49,576 bases of DNA from Penium margaritaceum (taxonomy: Eukaryota; Streptophyta; Zygnematophyceae; Desmidiales; Peniaceae), in assembly GCA_023375785.1 (NCBI GenBank), contig SZWC01003889.1, positions 134,428 through 184,003 of the forward strand, given 5' to 3'. The position numbers and the translations under genes were made by a program. Under the pieces are notes generated by a model that was given only the letters and a program-made list of their open reading frames with translations, ran no database searches and was not told the DNA's origin. Positions 34,556-44,226 of the stretch are shown piece by piece (positions within the stretch are counted from its first letter, which is position 1; each line of letters opens with the position of its first letter).

Positions 34556-34608
34556 GAAGTTTCTAGAAGGCTAGGTGAGGGTCCAGGAAGGTGGCACACC
34601 TTCTAGAA
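34556..34608 (+). promoter_or_regulatory. Heat-shock elements in the copia-3 LTR
   Basis: GAAgtTTCtaGAA at 34556-34568 is a perfect three-subunit heat-shock element (nGAAnnTTCnnGAAn); a second TTCtaGAA lies at 34601-34608. The 3' LTR keeps TTCtaGAA at 39487-39494 and 39527-39534. Heat-shock factors bind such arrays, and the Arabidopsis copia ONSEN is heat-activated through LTR elements of this kind. Function here is inference. Confidence 0.55.
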
Positions 34609-34845
34609 GGGGTGACTTGTCCTACAAGACATCTAGAGGTGTCTTGGTCTTCTGGATACCTTCCCTCCTACTAGAAGCAAGCTGAGGAATCTAGGAAGGG
34701 GCAGAAGCTTCTAGAGGAAGGAAGGAATGCCTTCCTAGGTGGGAAAAGGGACAACCTACCAAGGGCCACTCTAGAAGCTATAGAATCTGCTAGGAAGCTT
34801 CAAATCTGGCATGCTTTGGTGTTCTGGAAAGCTTAGATCAGTGGC

Positions 34846-34852
34846 TATAAAA
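34846..34852 (+). promoter_or_regulatory. TATA box of the copia-3 LTR
   Basis: TATAAAA in the second half of the LTR is conserved at 39785-39791. It is well placed for Pol II transcription starting in the R region about 30 bp downstream. Confidence 0.65.
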
Positions 34853-35054
34853 TGCCACTGCTTGTGAGCCTTGATAAAAAGAGTTAATTCACAGTCGATT
34901 GAGGCCAAAACTATTGCCACACTCTCTGACCAGTTTTCGCCATCCTTGGAACCAGTTGCCTCCACAGTTTCAGTCTCTCCAAAAACAGTTGGTGGTGTGA
35001 ACCAGCCACTGCTAGGGACCTTCCAAGGTGCACACTCACCCTCAGGCCAAAAAA

Positions 35055-35069
35055 GGGTTATGGGCCCAC
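35055..35069 (+). other. Primer-binding site of copia-3 (anticodon region of initiator Met-tRNA)
   Basis: GGGTTATGGGCCCAC lies 2 bp after the 5' LTR. As I recall the plant initiator tRNA anticodon arm (GTGGGCCCATAACCC), this is its exact complement over 15 nt, and the element has no TGGTATCAGAGC. Priming from a cleaved half of initiator tRNA is known for Drosophila copia and yeast Ty5. Confidence 0.8.
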
Positions 35070-35120
35070 GCCTTTAAGAGGTCCCAAGCCAGCTTGTGTC
35101 CACGCTTCCTAGATCAAGAC

Positions 35121-35900
35121 ATGGCCGCCAACAAGCAAGAGAGTAGCCACACTGTTCTTAAGTTTGATGAGACCGGTTTTTCCTTGTGGTAGTTTGAGGT
35201 CTTCCTCAACGACAAGGGACTGCTTGAGCTTGTGAAGGGTGATGAGACTGCTCCGCCGGAGACTGCAACGGCTGAGGTGAAGGAGGCATACAAGAAGCGC
35301 AACAAAAAGGCATTGGCGCTCCTTGTGTCTGCATTATGCCCACCATTACTTGGGCACATCCAAGGATGCACCCTGGCCACAGACGCATGGTCAAAACTCT
35401 GCTCCATCTACTAGTCAAGCAACCTCGCCAATCAACTCTTCATCTTCAAACGACTCGTCACCCTCCAAGCCAACGAAGGTGATAACATCATGGAGATCGT
35501 GCAGCAGATTGAGTCACTCGCAGCAGAGTGCGTGGCCACCGGCTGGGAGGTCGACTCTCAGTTGCAAGCTATGATCCTCCTTTTGGCCTTGCCGGAAAGT
35601 TAGAGTCCCATGATGACAGTCCTTGGTGGCTGGCCTTGCGATGAGCGGAAGTACCCGAAGGTTGCTGAGTACGTGCGCAACGAGTGGATGTGACATGGTG
35701 GTCGAGAGAGTGCAGCAGTATCAAGTTCTAGTTACACATTTCATCCTCACAGTGGAGGCCGAGGCAACAAATGGAAGGGTGCTAAACAGGGCATGAAGAA
35801 GGGTGACAAGAAGGGGGAGTGCTTCAACTGCGGCAAGGAGGGCCATTATGCACGCCACTGCCCCAAGAAGAAGCCAGTTCCAACGGGATGGGAAGAAAGA
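35121..35900 (+). pseudogene. Copia-3 gag remnant
   Basis: It opens at ATG 35121 (MAANKQESS), about 50 nt after the primer-binding site. It keeps the copia gag pattern (FEVFLNDKGLLELV, later ESLAAECVATGWEV) and ends with a CCHC zinc knuckle CFNCGKEGHYARHC (35820-35861). In-frame TAG at 35190, 35412 and 35601 and TGA at 35691 interrupt it. The first TAG follows SLW and precedes FEV, where the copia-4 gag has a Gln, so it is probably a CAG to TAG change. A frameshift near 35880 separates it from pol. Confidence 0.9.
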
Positions 35901-38900
35901 TGATCAGGCCCTCATGGCGTACAACTCCACCGACTTGAAGGACCCGAGAGTTGCCGTCATTGACTCCGGATCAGGCCCCCACACCCAATGCAATAGGGCG
36001 GAATTTGTCACACACGGCGCCTCGGAGAGACGCATGATGGTGGCCAATGGTAAAACAGAGGTGGCCGCCGGTGAGGGTAACGTCCGCATTGAGTCAATTG
36101 TGGATGGCAAACCTGTCACGAGCACAATCCACGACGTGCTCCACATACCCAACTTTGGGGCAAGCCTGCTCTCCGTCACCCGCCTTACCGACAAGGGACT
36201 TGAGGTGCTCTTCACGAAGAAGGAGGCCGTCATCCGCAAGGAGGGCAAAGGCGAGGTTATTGCGTGTGCCAAGAGAGAGGACGACTTTTACTTGCTACGC
36301 GCAAAGATCCTCGGCAGCCGGGCGGGGTCCAACGCCGCCAATCTTGCAACGAAGGATGAAGGAGACCTGGACCTGTGGCACCGCTGACTTTGCCACATTT
36401 CTCCATCGACGGTGAAGGAGATGGAAAAGAGGGAGGTGGTGCGGGGTCTCCAAATCAGTGGCCTTGATGGAACCAAGGAGACCGTGTGTGAGCCATGCGT
36501 CATTGGCAAATCAACACGGCAGCCGTTTGTGGCAAGGGGGACGCGTGCATCAACAAAGTTGGCAGTGGTACACACAGATATATGTGGACCACTTGAGAGC
36601 TCCATCGGCGGAGCTCGCTACTTCCTCACCTTCATCGACAACTACAGCCGCAAACTATACCTCTACCTCATGAAGCGGAAGAGCGAAGTCCTTGCATGCA
36701 TGCAAGAGTTTGTGGCAGATGTGGAGCGGTAGACAGGGTTGAAGGTGAAGGCATTTTGGAGCGATAACGGCTGTGAATATGTGGGCTGCCTTGGGTGGAT
36801 GAAGCGCAAGGGGATTGAGTGGCAGAAAACAACTCCACACTCCACGCAGCAGATTGGCATCGCAGAGAGAGCGAATCACACAATCCTTAACATTGTGCGA
36901 TCCATGTTGAGCGACGCCGGCCTTGCACAACGGTATTGGGCGGAGGCGGCACGGACAGCGGCATATAAAATGAACCTTACATCGACCAGGCCATTGACGG
37001 ACAAGGGTAGCAAGGTGTAGAAGACGCCACAAGATGTATGGAGCGAGAGGAAGCCGGAAGTGGGTCACCTCCGCACGTTTGGTTGCATTGCACATGTGGT
37101 GGTGCAGGCACATGAAGGGCGGAGCAAGCTAGACCCACGAACCCGCCAGTGTATTTTCCTTGGGTATAAGAGCGGAAGCAAGGCGTACCGTCTCTTTGAC
37201 CCAAGGAGGCAGCAGATTGTGTGGAGTCGCAACGTCACGTTCGACAAGAAAAGCCGTTGGACGGACAAGGAGGCAGGTCTCTCCAAGAGGGGGGAGTGGC
37301 TGCCACTCCTTGAGGGGGAGACGCCGGAGGACGTGAATGAGGGTGACGTCTTTGCAGCAGCACCAGCTGGAGAGGATCGCCCAAGGGATGGAAGAGGGAC
37401 AGACTTTATTCCGACCAGTTCGGATGAGGAATCCGAAGCACCGGAGATGGACGTTGAGACGGGGAGTCGACCAATGTCTTCAAGGTCTCTGAGAGAGGGG
37501 GAGCAGGCGCTTGGAGAGGATGGCGCCAAAAGGGGACAGCAACAACAACAACTGCCTCAATAGCCCCGCACGAGTAGCCATGTGCAAAGAAGGACAAAGA
37601 GGTACGATGCCGACAAGGGCATTTGGACTGGGTTTGCACAAGCCTTCTTCACGCAAGAGGATCCTCAATCTGTGAAGGAGGCACTACAGTAGAAGAATGG
37701 GGCTGAGTGGGAGGGAGCAATAAAATCTGAGCTTGCCTCCCACAAGAAGAACGTCACTTGGGAGCTGGTTGATCGGAGGGCGAGAAAATTATTGGCTCCA
37801 AGTGGATCTTCCGGAAGAAGCTCACAAAAGAGGGTGAGGTGGAGTGGTACAAGGCACGGCTGGTGGCAAAAGGGTATGCCCAGAGAAAGGGGAGCACTAC
37901 GATGAGACCTTTGTACCACTTGCCAAGTTCGCCTCCATCCTCACTATTCTCTCGGTGGCAGCGGCACGCGACTATAAAATCCACCAAATGGACGTCAAAA
38001 CTGCGTTCCTCAATGGCGACCTGGACAAGGAAGTCTACATGGAGGTGCAAGAGGGAGTGGATGCGCCGCAGAGGAAGGTGTGCCGGCTTCTCAAGGCGTT
38101 CTATGGACTGAAGCAAGCTCCACTCATGTGATACCTCAAGATGGATAGTTTCATGGGTGAGCTTGGCTTCAAGCTCTGCGAGGCGGATCACAGCATGTAC
38201 GTGCGCAAGCAGCCGGGGCTCCACCAAATCGTCGTCCTCTATGTGGATGACCTCATCCTTGTGTCTTCGGATGAGAGGGAGCTCAAGAGCCTGAAGAAAC
38301 AGCTTGGCAGCCGGTTCAAGATGACAGACATGGGTAAGCTTGACTACTACGTAGGCATCGCCATCAAGAGGGACCACAAAGCACGCACGCTAGAGATGGG
38401 GCAAGAAAAGTATGTGCAGGAGGTGCTCCGCCGCAACAACATGGAGGAGTGCAACCCCATCGGCATGCCTATGACAACGACATGTGAGCTGAGCTCGAGC
38501 ATGGGTCCGAACACGGAGGACGAGAAGGAGGAGATGGCTGGAGTACCGTACCAGTCTGCAGTTGGCAGCATAATGTATGCCATGGTGGCAACGTGGCCTG
38601 ATCTTGCCTTTGCCGAGGGACAAGTGAGTCGCTATGTTGCTGATCTGGGGCTGCTACATTGGCAAGCGGTCAAGAGAATCCTCCGCTACTTGAAGGTGAC
38701 GACACAGTCACGACTTGTGTTTGGAGGGGGAGCCCGGACTGACACCCTCGAGTTGGTTGGCTACTCTGACGCTGATTGGGCAGGTGATGTTGATGACTGC
38801 AAGTCAACCTCGGGCTATGTTTAGGGTGCAGCGGTGGTGCAGCGGTGTCTTGGGCAAGCCGAAAACAGGACTGTGTGGCGCTGTCCAGCACTGAGGCAGA

Positions 38901-39225
38901 GTACATTGCGCTCGCGGAAGCTGCAAAGGAGGCGCTATGGTTACGGCGACTGCTCTGGGAGATTGGGGTGCCGCAAAAGAAGCCAATAGTGCTACACGTT
39001 GACAACATGAGCACCATCAGCCTGACAAAGAACCCTGTGCTACACCGGAGGACCAAGCACATAGAGATCCGGCATCACTTTGCACGAGACCTCGTTGCAA
39101 AGGGTGATGTGGTGCTTGTGCACTGTGGTACGAAGCAGATGCTTGCTGATGCCATGACAAAGGCGCAACCCAAGGACAGGCATGATGCTACTTACATGGA
39201 GATTGGGCTTTCCCAAGCCTCTTGA
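35880..39225 (+). pseudogene. Copia-3 pol remnant (protease, integrase, reverse transcriptase, RNase H)
   Basis: Protease box is VIDSGSGPH (about 35957). The pre-integrase His motif LWHR(TGA)LCH (near 36380) is broken by TGA 36385, but CEPCVIGK is intact. Integrase has VHTD, SDNGCEY and GIAERANHT (36412-37018). An acidic Ser/Glu-rich linker ends in a Gln run (about 37550). Reverse transcriptase has QMDVKTAFLNG (about 37988) and intact YVDD (about 38239). RNase H has YSDADWAGD, STEAEYIAL, LHVDN and RRTKH and ends TGA 39223. Nonsense codons: TAG 36730, 37018, 37561, 37690 and 38822; TGA 36385 and 38129. Frameshifts lie near 37780 and 38824. The catalytic residues survive, so decay is recent in coding terms but the copy is dead. 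Confidence 0.9.
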
Positions 39226-39263
39226 GTTGCAGGTTGAGCATGAACAACTGCCATGGGTGACAC

Positions 39264-39275
39264 AAAAGGGGGAGA
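39264..39275 (+). other. Polypurine tract of copia-3
   Basis: AAAAGGGGGAGA lies one base before the TG of the 3' LTR. Confidence 0.88.
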
Positions 39276-39276
39276 T

Positions 39277-39990
39277 TGTTGGAGAGATGCTCCTCACCAT
39301 GGCAGGAGTGACTCCAAAAAGGAACACTAAAAAGACAAGCCCAAGTGGCTTAGTGGTTAATGGTGTCCACCTCTAGAGGCAGAGGCCCAGGTTCAAGTCC
39401 CACCAGATCAAATTCTGCCCTGCCTCAAGGGAGGTGAAAAATAGATGTCAGGAAGCTAGCTCAACCTCTAGAGTTCCTCTTTAAGTTTCTAGAAGGCCTG
39501 ATGAGGGTCCAGGAAGGTGGCACACATTCTAGAAGGGGTGACTTGTAGCACCCTAGTTGTACCCTAAAGATACCAAGGTGTCTTGGTCTTCTGGATACCT
39601 TCCCTCCTACTAGAAGCAAGCTGAGGAATCTAGGAAGGGGCGAAAGCTTCTAGAGGAAGGAAGGAATGCCTTCCTAGGTGGGAAAAGGGACAACCTACCA
39701 AGGGCCACTCTAGAAGCTATAGAATCTGCTAGGAAGCTTCAAATCTGGCATGCTTTGGTGTTCTGGAAAGCTTAGATCAGTGGCTATAAAATGCCACTGC
39801 TTGTGAGCCTTGATAAAAAGATTTATTCACAGTCAATTGAGGCCAAAACTATTGCCAAACTCTCTGACCAGTTTTTGCCATCCTTGGAACCAGTTGCCTC
39901 CACAGTTTTAGTCTCTCCAAAAACAGTTGGTGCTGTGAACCAGCTACTGCTAGGGACCTTCCAGGGTGCACACTCACCCTCAGGCCAACA
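39277..39990 (+). repeat. 3' LTR of copia-3
   Basis: 714 bp, TGTTGGAG...GGCCAACA, followed by the GACGC target duplication (39991-39995). Compared with the 5' LTR it carries a few extra or replaced blocks (TTCCTCTTTAAG near 39474, a CACCCTAGTTGTACCC stretch near 39550). tRNA-like boxes, TTCTAGAA motifs and the TATA box are retained. Confidence 0.93.
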
Positions 39991-42275
39991 GACGCAACTA
40001 GGGTGCCACTAGGGTGCAACTAGGATGCAACTAGGGCGCAAGTAGGGCACAAGTAGGGCACAACTAGGAAGCAAGTAGGGCGCAGTAAGGCGCAACTAGG
40101 ATGCAACTAGGGCGAAACTAGGACGCAAGTAGGATGCAACTAGGATGTAAGTAAGGTGCAAGTAGGGTGCATGTAGGACGCAAGTAGGATGCAACTAGGA
40201 CGTAAGTAGGGTGCAACTAGGATGCAACTAGGGCGCAAGTAGGGCACAAGTAGGGCACAACTAGGAAGCAAGTAGGGCGCAGTAAGGCGCAACTAGGATG
40301 CAACTAGGGCGAAACTAGGACGCAAGTAGGATGCAACTAGGACGTAAGTAAGGTGCAAGTAGGTTGCAAGTAGGTTCCAAGTAGGGAACAAATAGGTCAC
40401 AACTAGAACTCAAGTGGGGTACAAGTAGGGCGCAAGTAGGACACAACTAGGCCGTAACTAGGACGTAACTAGTGTGTGACTAGGACGCAAGTAGGGCACA
40501 AGTAGGACGTAAGTAGGGTGCAACTAGGGCACAATTGGAGGGAAACTAGGATGCAAGTAGGGTATAAGTAGGGTGCAAGTAGGGAGCAAGTAGGACGGAA
40601 GTATGGCGCAATTAGGCCACAACTACGGTGCAAGAAGGATGCAAGTAGGGTGCAAGTAGGGTACAACTAGTGTGCAAGTAGGGCATAACTAGGGTGTAGT
40701 GAGGGTACAACTAGGGGATACTAGGGCGCAACTAGGGCACAAGTAGGGTGCAAGCAAGGCGCAACTAGGGTGCAAATAGAGTGCAACTAGGACACAAGTA
40801 GGGTGCACGTAGGGCACAACTAGGGTGTAACTAGGGCGTAACTAGGACAAAACTAGGGTGTAAGTAGGGTACAAGTGGGTTACAAGTAGGGCGCAACTAG
40901 GACGTAACTAGGACACAACTAAGACGCAACTAGGACACAAGAAGGGCACAAGTAGGGTGCAAGTAGGGAGCTAGTAGGAAACAACTAGGACGCAAGTAGG
41001 GTGCAACTAAGGCGTAAGTAGGACACAAGTAGGGCGCAAATAGGATGCAAATAGGGTGTAGCTAGGATGCAACTAGGGCGCAAGTAGGGCACAAGTAGGG
41101 CACAACTAGGAAGCAAGTAGGGTGCAATAAGGCGGAACTAGGGCGCAGCTAGGGCGAAAATAGGACGCAAGTAGGTCACAAGTAGGACGCAAGTAGGGTG
41201 CAAGTAGGTTGCAAGTAGGGTGCAAGTAGGGTACAGCTAGGTCACAACTAGAAATCAAGTGGGGTACAAGTAGGGTGTAAGTAGGATGCAACTAGGGCGT
41301 AACTAGGGCATAAGTAGTGTCTAACTAGGACGTAAGTAGGGTGCAAGTAGCACATAAGTAGGGTGCAACTAGGGTGCAACTTGGGCAAAACTAGGATGCA
41401 AGTAGGGTGTAAGTAGGGTGCAAGTAGGGTACAAGTAGGATGCAAGTATGGTGCAAGAAGGGCACAACTAGGGTGCAAGAAGGGTGCAAGTAGGACGCAA
41501 GAAGGGTGAAACTAGTGCGCAAGTAGGGCGTAACTAGGGTGCAATTAGGGAGCAACTAGGGTGTAACTAGGGCACAACTAGGGCACAACTAGGACGCAAG
41601 CAGGGTGCAACTAGGGTGTAACTAGGACACACCTAGGGTGCAAGTAGGGTGCAAGTAGGGTGAAAGTAGGATGCAAGTAGGACGCAAGTACAGTGCAACT
41701 AGGGCATAACTAGTGCACAACTAGGACGTAATCAGGGTACAAGTATGGTGCAACTAGGGCACAACTAGGGCACAAGTGGGGTGTACGTAGGGTGCAAGTA
41801 GGACGCAAGTCGGGGGCAACTAGGGCACAACTAGGGTGCAAGTAGGGTGCATGTAGGACGCAAGTAGGGTGCAAGTAGGGTGCAACTAGGGCGCAACTAG
41901 GGCACAAGTGGGGTGTACGTAGGGTGCAAGTAGGACGCAAGTCGGGGGCAACTAGGGCACAACTAGGGTGCAAGTAGGGTGCATGTAGGACGCAAGTAGG
42001 GTGCAAGTAGGGTGCAACTAGTGTGCAACTTGGGTGCAACTAGGGCACAAGAAGGGCACAACTAGGACGCAACTAGGGTGCAACTAGGGCTCAACTAGGG
42101 CGCAGCTAGGGCATAACTAGTACCCAACTGAGGCATATCTAGGGTACAACTAGGGCGCGAGTAGGGTGCAACTAGGGCGCAACTAGAACGCAACTAGGGT
42201 GCCACTAGCGTTTAACTAGGGCACAACTAGGGCATCACTACGGTTCAACTAGGGCTCAACTAGGGCTCTACTGCA
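39991..42275 (+). repeat. 11-bp minisatellite, second block
   Basis: It continues the CTAGGG/GTAGGG array. Higher-order repeats include a roughly 197-bp duplication (40020 and 40217 starts, joined by the marker AAGCAAGTAGGGCGCAGTAAG) and a 132-bp (12-unit) duplication starting at about 41764 and 41896. The block is the counterpart of 46.73-48.2 kb. Confidence 0.92.
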
Positions 42276-42344
42276 GCATTCTCGTCCTAGTTTTGGGTCT
42301 GTAGTCTCAGAGATCATTTGGGTCGGCCTTCGAGAGATAAATAT
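42276..42344 (-). other. Spacer downstream of the 5S-like sequence
   Basis: TTTTGGGTC, AGTCTCAGAGA and GGTCGGCC here resemble parts of the 167-bp repeats at 43767-44226, so both ends of the rDNA insertion carry related spacer sequence. Confidence 0.5.
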
Positions 42345-42462
42345 GGGTACGACACCAGGACTTCCCGGGAGGTCACCCATCCTAGTACTGTTCTAGACCA
42401 TTGGCACTTATTTGAGGAGTTCGATGGGATCGGGAGTAGTAGCCCGGGTATGATAATGCCAC
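42345..42462 (-). pseudogene. 5S rRNA-like sequence (diverged)
   Basis: The minus strand contains ATCATACC near its 5' end, GATCCCATCGAACTCC, AGTACTAGGATGGGTGACC and GGGAAGTCC near its 3' end, the conserved blocks of plant 5S rRNA in the right order over 118 bp (normal length about 120). The 5' terminus does not pair well with the 3' GTACCC, and the A-box region (AAATAAGTGCCAATGG) departs from plant 5S. It may be an old copy or carry lineage-specific changes. It lies on the same strand as, and downstream of, the 25S fragment. Confidence 0.88.
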
Positions 42463-42843
42463 GCTTTGAAAGGGATGGGTCAAGAATCTGACACTTGCTA
42501 GAGCGGGCACTGGGATGCAACGTGGATGAGCAAAATGGTTGTTTTTGGGCACGTTGATGCGTTTTGTTTCCACATGGGGAGGAGGGGAGGGGGTATGGGA
42601 CAGAGGATGGAGGTACACATGGCGATGGTTTAGAGACTGGGCAGCAAGGACGGTGTCAAGGAGGGGTGGGGTGGGGTGGTGGTAGTGACGTGCGATTGTG
42701 ACGGATGAGAGTTGGTCGTGCACGGTGGAGGCTTGTCGTATTAGCGGCATATAAAGTGGTGAGATTAATGAGAGGCAACAGGGACGAGAATACGGAGGAA
42801 GGAGCAAGAGAGAGGTGTGCGGTGGATGCGTGGGATTGCGAGC

Positions 42844-43050
42844 GGGTTGGTACAAGTCGTGGGGTGAAAAAAAGGGGTGTGGGCGCTTGGGTTGGTACAG
42901 TCCGTGGGGTGGGAAAGAAGTGCGGGGGTGCCTGGGTTGGTACGACTCGTGGGGTGGGAAAGAGGCGTGTGGGTGGCTGGGTTGGTACGGCCTGTGGGGT
43001 GGGAAAGTGGCGTGTGGACGCTTGGGTTGGTACGCGTGGGTGGGCATGGA
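42844..43050. repeat. 45-bp tandem repeat in the rDNA spacer
   Basis: GGGTTGGTAC recurs at 42844, 42889, 42934, 42979 and 43024. Each unit continues with a GTGGGGTGGGAAAG-like segment. Spacer subrepeats are typical of ribosomal IGS. Confidence 0.88.
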
Positions 43051-43226
43051 AAGGGTGGGCGATGTGTGGGCCTGGGCGTGCGTGTGCGTTCTGTGCATGC
43101 AGCAGAGTGCGTTCGTGTGCGAGGGCGGTGCGTGGCCGGGTTTGCGGGCTGTTCATGCAGTAGAGTTGGTTCAAACGAGAGCGGGAGTCAAATCCACATA
43201 TATTCCTGAAATCAAATATCTTGTTA

Positions 43227-43252
43227 GGGGTGAGGGGAGGGGAGGGGAGGGG
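43227..43252 (+). repeat. G-run block with quadruplex potential
   Basis: Five GGGG runs separated by 1-2 bases (GGGGAGGGGAGGGG pattern), about 12 bp from the 25S 3' end. This would satisfy a G-quadruplex rule on the plus strand, i.e. the template strand of the rDNA. Confidence 0.7.
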
Positions 43253-43263
43253 AGTTCCCGGAG

Positions 43264-43766
43264 GAACAAATCGGTAGAACAGAGGTTGAACCTCAGTGGA
43301 TCATAGCAGCAAGGCTACTCTACCACTTACAGTACCCCGTTCTGGTTTAAGTCGTCTGCAAATTATTTATCTCCCTGAACATTCGGAATTGGTCCAGACG
43401 AATCACGATACATGCTCTCAAAGGCACACAGGCGCCTTTATTTTGAGTCGGATAACACCCGGGGAGGTAAAAAGTGCCGCTCGCTGCATGGTTTCTGACT
43501 TAGAGGCGTTCAGTCATCCTTTGCGCCACTGGCTTTTCAGCCAAGTGCAATTACCAATTATGTGAATCAACGGTTCCTCTTGTATTAAGTTGAACTACTG
43601 TTGTGGCACCAGATCATCAATATGGTAAAACAAATCTTTCTCATGACGGTCTAAACCCAGCTCACATTCCCTATTGGTAGGTGAACAATCCCAAACTTGG
43701 TGAATTCTGCTTCACAATGATAGGAAGAGCCGGCATCGAAGGATAAAAAAGCAACGTCCCTATGAA
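43264..43766 (-). pseudogene. 25S rRNA 3'-terminal fragment, pseudogene
   Basis: The reverse complement matches the last roughly 500 nt of plant 25S rRNA. On the plus strand the conserved blocks are GTGAATCAACGGTTCCTCT, GACGGTCTAAACCCAGCTCA, CTTGGTGAATTCTGCTTCAC and CGAAGGAT(A)AAAAAGCAACGTC. The universal sarcin-ricin dodecamer AGTACGAGAGGA reads AATACAAGAGGA (43586-43575), which a working ribosome would not tolerate. It is truncated at about 43766, where the 167-bp repeats begin. Confidence 0.93.
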
Positions 43767-44226
43767 CCCTACGTCGTATGCTCCAGGGCATGTACCACAA
43801 ATTGTTGGAGCAGGACTTGGGTCATCAGTGTCCATAGGGACGTGCGACGTGTGTATGGATGAGTTTTCTTTTGGATTGGCCCAAATTCCAGCCCCTTAGT
43901 CTTGGAGACTCTCCGGAGGTGCTCACAGAGGCCCTAAGTAGTGTGCTCTAGGGCGCGCGCCATGGATTTTTCAAGCGCGACTTGGCCCATTGATGTCCAC
44001 CGGGGCGTGCAACGTGTGTATGGATGATTTTTCTCAGTTTTGGGTCGGCCCGAATTCCGGCCCCTGAGTCTCAGAGACTCTTGAGAGGCGCTCACTAAGT
44101 CCCAATGTCGTATGCTCCAGGGCGCGTGCCATGGATTTTTCGAGCGCGACTAGGGTCATCCATGTCCATATGGGATTGCGACGTGCGTATGGATGAGTTT
44201 TCTTGATTCCGGGTTGGCCGACATAG
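43767..44226. repeat. Three copies of a ~167-bp repeat
   Basis: GTATGCTCCAGGGC-like marks at 43776, 43941 and 44110 give spacings of 165 and 169 bp. Shared blocks include GCCATGGATTTTT, GTGTATGGATGA and CTCAGAGACTC. Copies differ by about 15-25% by eye. They abut the truncated 25S on one side and the 11-bp array on the other. Confidence 0.85.

Larger units (their letters stand above)
34362..35052 (+). repeat. 5' LTR of copia-3
   Basis: It begins TGTTGGAGAGATGC and ends GGCCAAAA where the 3' LTR has GGCCAACA. It aligns with 39277-39990 except for two replaced blocks (near 34550 and 34620) and point changes. It holds a tRNA-like module, heat-shock-type elements and a TATA box. Confidence 0.93.
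34362..39990 (+). mobile_element. Copia-3, full-length but decayed Ty1/copia retrotransposon in the 11-bp array
   Basis: A 5.63-kb element with 691- and 714-bp LTRs, exact GACGC target duplications, a half-tRNA-type primer-binding site, gag, pol in the copia order and a polypurine tract. It is only distantly related to copia-1 and -2: the integrase and RNase H motifs differ (SDNGCEY, YSDADWAGD, CEPCVIGK). A paralogous copy of the surrounding array at 45.85-48.3 kb lacks the element, so the insertion is younger than that array duplication, unless the other copy lost it. Confidence 0.95.
42463..43263 (-). other. Ribosomal intergenic spacer between 25S and 5S
   Basis: About 800 bp of GC-rich, partly repetitive DNA between the 25S 3' end and 5S, containing a 45-bp tandem repeat and a G-run block. 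Open frames on both strands (up to 238 codons on the minus strand, running into the 5S) come from the 45-bp, multiple-of-three repeat and base composition. Confidence 0.65.

Noticed and set aside
42382..43174. Minus-strand Pro/Thr/His-rich ORFs of 172 and 238 codons
   Set aside because: They lie in the rDNA spacer, derive from the 45-bp repeat, and one overlaps the 5S-like sequence.
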